NCBI GenBank assembly: GCA_047628755.1
Contig: JBLHVV010000022.1
Location: forward strand, 1-35,582
Direction: 5' to 3'
Source: Bermanella sp047628755
GTDB taxonomy: Bacteria; Pseudomonadota; Gammaproteobacteria; Pseudomonadales; Oceanobacteraceae
Length of the DNA stretch: 35,582 nt
Shown here: one piece after another, positions 34,733-35,582 of the stretch
Layout: every line of letters begins with the position of its first letter
How positions within the stretch are numbered: position 1 is the first letter of the stretch
Notes under the pieces: generated by a model
Told to the model about the DNA's origin: nothing
The model's database searches: none
What the model saw: the letters and a program-made list of their open reading frames with translations, nothing else
Made by a program: the position numbers and the translations under genes

Positions 34733-34767
34733 AAAATAAAGATAATTATTGATACCTCGAGGTAAGC

Positions 34768-35582
34768 ATGATTACGCCACAACACACCACATCTTATTAC
34801 GCTGCCTCGGCCAACGACCAAGGTATTCGCCCTGCTCTTTCAGGTCATATTAATTCTGACATCTGTATTATTGGTGCGGGTTATACTGGTCTTTCTACCG
34901 CTATACATTTAGCTGAAAGTGGATTTAAAGTGACCGTGCTTGAAGCTGCAAAAGTGGGCTTTGGTGCATCAGGTCGTAATGGTGGGCAAATTGTTCATAG
35001 TTATTCTCGCGACATTGATTTTATTGAAAAACATTACGGCAAAGAAGTGGGCGCACAAATGGGCGCCATGGCCTTTGAAGGCGGTACTATTATTCGTCGC
35101 CTTATTGAAAAATATAATATCCAATGTGATCTTAAAGAAGGTGGCGTATTTGCTGCCTGCAATGAAAAGCAATTAATCGCATTAGAAAGTAAAAAAGCAT
35201 TATGGGAAGCTCATGGTCACCCTGATTTAGAAATGCTTAATGAAAAAACCATTAAAAACCACGTGGGCAGCGAACGCTACACAGGCGGATTATTAGATAA
35301 ATCAGGAGGCCATTTTCACCCACTAAATTTAGTACAAGGTGAAGCAAAAGCTCTTGAAACTTTAGGTGGTGTCATTTACGAAGACTCTGAAGTTACCAAA
35401 GTAGACGAAGGCAGTAAGGTAACAGTGCACACTGCAAAAGGCAGCGTAACAGCCGACTATGTTGTAGTTGCAGGCAATGCCTATCTAGGTGGGTTAATTC
35501 CAAAATTAGAATCCAAAGCGATTCCTTGCGGCACACAAATTATTGCCACTGAACCACTAACACAAGAACAACAAAAACTATT
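34768..35582 (+). CDS. FAD-dependent amine oxidase, PuuB-like (cut by window end)
   Basis: The first 271 codons of a DAO-fold FAD oxidoreductase are present; the gene continues beyond the window. The dinucleotide-binding motif IIGAGYTGLSTAIHLAESG begins near residue 34, after a leader HTTSYYAASAND typical of gamma-glutamylputrescine oxidases, and GASGRNGGQI follows near residue 70. GAGGT lies five bases before the ATG, inside a TACCTCGAGGTA palindrome (34753-34764). The family oxidises amines or amino acids to imines or aldehydes with H2O2. With the aminotransferase and GabD, putrescine or gamma-glutamylputrescine is the most likely substrate. A sarcosine-oxidase-like substrate cannot be excluded. 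Confidence 0.85.
   Translation, partial: MITPQHTTSYYAASANDQGIRPALSGHINSDICIIGAGYTGLSTAIHLAESGFKVTVLEAAKVGFGASGRNGGQIVHSYSRDIDFIEKHYGKEVGAQMGAMAFEGGTIIRRLIEKYNIQCDLKEGGVFAACNEKQLIALESKKALWEAHGHPDLEMLNEKTIKNHVGSERYTGGLLDKSGGHFHPLNLVQGEAKALETLGGVIYEDSEVTKVDEGSKVTVHTAKGSVTADYVVVAGNAYLGGLIPKLESKAIPCGTQIIATEPLTQEQQKL

Noticed and set aside
34940..35176. 78-codon plus-strand frame and an overlapping minus-strand frame
   Set aside because: Both are shadows of the FAD oxidase, which runs in another frame from 34,768 through the window end.

Overview
The window looks like chromosome from a low-to-medium GC marine gammaproteobacterium of the Pseudomonadales/Oceanospirillales kind. From its left edge to about position 19,550 the gene order is the one known from Pseudomonas: the dcw cell-division cluster, rnpB, rsmI-lpoA-yraN-diaA, sspB-sspA, the cytochrome bc1 genes, then rpsI-rplM. 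No tRNA, CRISPR array, insertion sequence or prophage was seen.

Layout. (1) 1-8,950, minus strand: mraZ, rsmH, ftsL, ftsI, murE, murF, mraY, murD and the first 179 bases of ftsW, tightly packed, behind a sigma-70-type promoter and a MraZ operator with TGGGT-type repeats. (2) 9,115-9,487: the RNase P RNA. (3) 9,583-10,640: an interruption of the conserved order by a DUF481 outer-membrane protein gene and, previously hidden in an apparently empty gap, the decayed remains of an MscS mechanosensitive channel gene. (4) 10,672-14,347: rsmI, divergent from lpoA-yraN-diaA. (5) 14,478-19,549, minus strand: sspA-sspB, petABC and rplM-rpsI. (6) 19,755-21,890: a small unknown membrane protein and prfC.

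(7) 22,072-31,155 is accessory and the most interesting part. It holds a RoxA/MauG-like di-heme cytochrome c divergent from an AraC-type regulator, an operon of a D-threonine-aldolase-like PLP enzyme and a DUF819 membrane protein, and, divergent from that operon, a secreted neutral ceramidase followed by a second AraC-type regulator. I read this as a candidate ceramide/sphingosine-use locus. Ceramidase releases sphingosine outside the cytoplasm. A C1-oxidised sphingosine would be a D-configured beta-hydroxy-alpha-amino acid, the substrate type of fold-III PLP aldolases, which would give glycine and a fatty aldehyde. The ceramidase assignment is firm; the rest of the pathway is inference. (8) 31,254-35,582: succinate-semialdehyde dehydrogenase plus a class III aminotransferase, divergent from a RidA protein and a PuuB-like FAD oxidase cut by the window end. 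This is a likely putrescine/GABA catabolic module with related palindromic elements in its intergenic regions.

Start codons were chosen from ribosome-binding sites, signal peptides and family alignment from memory. Functional names rest on recognised motifs, not on database searches.
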